Of a stretch of DNA of 14,847 nt, positions 13,025-14,847 are shown in pieces. Under the pieces are notes generated by a model that was given only the letters and a program-made list of their open reading frames with translations, made no database searches and was not told the DNA's origin. The stretch's first letter is position 1. Each line of letters begins with the position of its first letter. Source of the DNA: CAYGBW01 sp964348185 (GTDB taxonomy: Bacteria; Desulfobacterota; BSN033; WVXP01); assembly GCA_964348185.1 (NCBI GenBank), contig CAYGBW010000172.1:1-14847 (forward strand). The letters run 5' to 3'. Both the position numbers and the translations under genes were made by a program.

Positions 13025-14847
13025 ATGTATATTGAGTATCTCGAGGAAGTGAGGAGATTACTGCAAGGAAAGGGTTACCGGGTCGTGGGAACGAACGTCC
13101 AGAGAGTCGATGCCCTTGAAAAGGTGACCGGAGTTGCAAAGTACACTGCTGATTTCCTCATAGAGAACGCCTTCGTGGTTCGGCCTGTGAGAAGCCCCCA
13201 TCCTCACGCCGTGATCCGGAAAATTGTTAAGGGACCGGCTCTGCGCGTCCCGGGTGTTGAGTGTGTCATAACTGGAGAAGATATAGATGGTGAGAATCAA
13301 TGCGGATACTATATCGACGATCAACCCCTCATTACCTGTGACAGGGCGAGATACGTCGGGGATATCGTGGCCTTGGTGGTGGCACGCGATGAAGAGGCCG
13401 CATGGGCAGGTGCCGACAGGGTGGAGGTTGCTTACGAGGAGCTACCCGCAGTCTTTGATGCGAGGGAGGCGTTAGAGGGTGATTTCAAGATCCATGATCG
13501 CAAGGTGGCGGAAAGTGTCAGGGTGATCAAGGGTGACGTTGAGCAGGCCTTTCAGGACTGTGACGTGGTCGTGGAGCGGACCTACCGGGCGGGTTCCCAA
13601 GATCACGCCTACATCGAGCCCGAGGCGGCGGTGGCCATTCCTGAGGACCGGGGGGGTATCACCGTCATCAGTACGAACCAGAATCCCTTCAGAACCCGAA
13701 AAACGGTGGCCCGTGTCCTTGGAAGACCCCACTCCGAGGTGAGAATTATCACGCCGTATATTGGCGGAGGGTTTGGGGGAAAGGACACATACGGCCCTAT
13801 CATTTCGAGTCTTGCGGCTCTAGGGGCTGAAAAGACCGGACAGCCGGCAATGATTGTAAACACGAGGTATGACTCTTTTGCATATCGTTTCAAGAGATGT
13901 CCCTTTGAGATCCGATACAAATCAGGGGCTAAGAGAGATGGGAAGCTCATGGCGATTGAAGTGGAGTATCTATGTGAGTTTGGAGGATACGCTGGACAGG
14001 GCATTGGATTGATGAAGCGGGCGGCCTACCACGCGACAGGTGTATACGAGGTGCCGAATTGTAACATAACAGGCAGGGGTGTTTATACCAATAACCTGCC
14101 TGTTGCAGCGTTTAACGGGTTTGGGAATCCCCAAATGCTCTTCGCCGCGGAGTCCCAGATAGACCTGCTGGCAGAAGAGCTGAATATGGATCCTGTGGAA
14201 TTCAGGGTGAAGAACGCCCTCGTGCCGGGCTCACAAACGGGGACCAGTCAGTTGCTGGATCATTCCGTGGGGATCAAGGAATTGATTGAGAAAGTGGCCA
14301 GGGAAGCCGATTGGGAGGCGAAGAGAGCCAAGACGGGAGGGATTCAGACCGGTACGAGGAGGAGAGGTATCGGTATCGGGTGTAGTTGGCACGGTTGTGG
14401 GACGACGGGATATAAGCAGGATTGGGCTGGAGGATCGGTTATCCTCAATCATGACGGCAGTGTCACCTACGGGAGTGGTATTGTTGAGCTTGGGCAAGGA
14501 ACGGTCACGTCCCATGCCATGATGGTCGCAGAAACGTTGGGAATCCCCTACGAATGGGTCCGTATCGATCGGAATGACTCGAGTCGGATCCCCGACAGTG
14601 GAGAAACCCACGCTCAGAGGGGCGCCTTCATCGGGGGTACAGCTGCTGTGGATGCGGCCTTGAAATTGAGAAAAAGGTTGAACACCCTGGCCGCCGAGAT
14701 CCTGGTCTGTCGTGAGGACGAAATTGCCATAGAGGACGGGACCGTCTATAACGTCAATAATGCCTCTCAGAAGATGTCGTTTAGAGACTTGGCAGCTGAG
14801 ATGTACCAGCGGGGTGTGCCCCCGGCAGAGTATGGGTTCATCCTGGC
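13025..14847 (+). CDS. Xanthine-dehydrogenase-family molybdenum-binding subunit, partial
   Basis: The frame is open from ATG 13025 (behind GGGAGGAG) to the window end, 607 codons, and about 150 further residues would be expected. The N-terminal domain (about 22-135) is the aldehyde oxidase a/b hammerhead, with DALEKVTGVAKYTAD. The molybdopterin-binding part shows GGGFGGKD (247-254), GQG (490-492) and PDSG (523-526). Members hydroxylate purines, aldehydes, N-heterocycles or reduce aromatic acyl-CoA, with partner FAD and 2Fe-2S subunits; these must lie beyond the window, since none precedes it. An oddity: where the family has an arginine near molybdenum in the FRGFG motif, this protein has FNGFG (Asn364). 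The C-terminal catalytic glutamate is outside the window. Confidence 0.9.
   Translation, partial: MYIEYLEEVRRLLQGKGYRVVGTNVQRVDALEKVTGVAKYTADFLIENAFVVRPVRSPHPHAVIRKIVKGPALRVPGVECVITGEDIDGENQCGYYIDDQPLITCDRARYVGDIVALVVARDEEAAWAGADRVEVAYEELPAVFDAREALEGDFKIHDRKVAESVRVIKGDVEQAFQDCDVVVERTYRAGSQDHAYIEPEAAVAIPEDRGGITVISTNQNPFRTRKTVARVLGRPHSEVRIITPYIGGGFGGKDTYGPIISSLAALGAEKTGQPAMIVNTRYDSFAYRFKRCPFEIRYKSGAKRDGKLMAIEVEYLCEFGGYAGQGIGLMKRAAYHATGVYEVPNCNITGRGVYTNNLPVAAFNGFGNPQMLFAAESQIDLLAEELNMDPVEFRVKNALVPGSQTGTSQLLDHSVGIKELIEKVAREADWEAKRAKTGGIQTGTRRRGIGIGCSWHGCGTTGYKQDWAGGSVILNHDGSVTYGSGIVELGQGTVTSHAMMVAETLGIPYEWVRIDRNDSSRIPDSGETHAQRGAFIGGTAAVDAALKLRKRLNTLAAEILVCREDEIAIEDGTVYNVNNASQKMSFRDLAAEMYQRGVPPAEYGFIL

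Noticed and set aside
13747..13788. Asp after GGGFGGK in the molybdenum subunit as a lost catalytic residue
   Set aside because: The residue after this lysine varies between subfamilies and Asp is common there, so it is not an anomaly by itself.

Overview
The window looks like a chromosomal segment of an anaerobic, probably deltaproteobacterial (Desulfobacterota-type) bacterium, perhaps from an uncultured lineage. The pointers are a two-iron desulfoferrodoxin, a rubrerythrin/ferritin-like protein, a Na+-NQR/RNF-type flavin pump and a molybdenum hydroxylase with a ferredoxin-tailed dihydropyrimidine-dehydrogenase-like enzyme. The taxon is inferred from gene content only. No rRNA, tRNA, CRISPR array or intact insertion sequence was seen.

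Left end (1-1062, + strand): two related genes in tandem, the first cut by the window edge, the second an intact small lipoprotein. Between them lies a gap with a 20-bp inverted repeat and, on the minus strand, a possible scrap of the family found at 1198-1668.

1198-6935 (minus strand): ribF, then, behind its own strong sigma70-like promoter, an operon nqrB-nqrC-nqrD-nqrE-nqrF closing with an unnamed conserved gene. The set encodes a membrane complex that takes electrons from NADH (NqrF: 2Fe-2S, FAD), passes them through the NqrD/NqrE iron site and two covalently bound FMNs (NqrB, NqrC) and couples this to ion transport. Neither nqrA nor rnfC is next to it, NqrB has a short RnfD-like N-terminus, and RnfB is replaced by NqrF. 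RibF makes the FMN and FAD the complex needs.

7080-8415 (minus strand): an oxygen-defence group: a ferritin-like diiron protein, desulfoferrodoxin (superoxide reductase) and a small zinc-ribbon-like protein, with two short unassigned reading frames in the gaps.

8835-14847 (plus strand): a secreted repeat protein; a 203-bp palindromic MITE-like element; a tandem ACT-domain protein overlapping a ketopantoate-reductase-family gene; a PreA/dihydroorotate-dehydrogenase-like flavoenzyme with two [4Fe-4S] motifs; a decayed reading frame; and a xanthine-dehydrogenase-family molybdenum subunit that runs off the window. The last genes suggest oxidation or reduction of a nitrogen heterocycle or related compound; the substrate cannot be read from the sequence.
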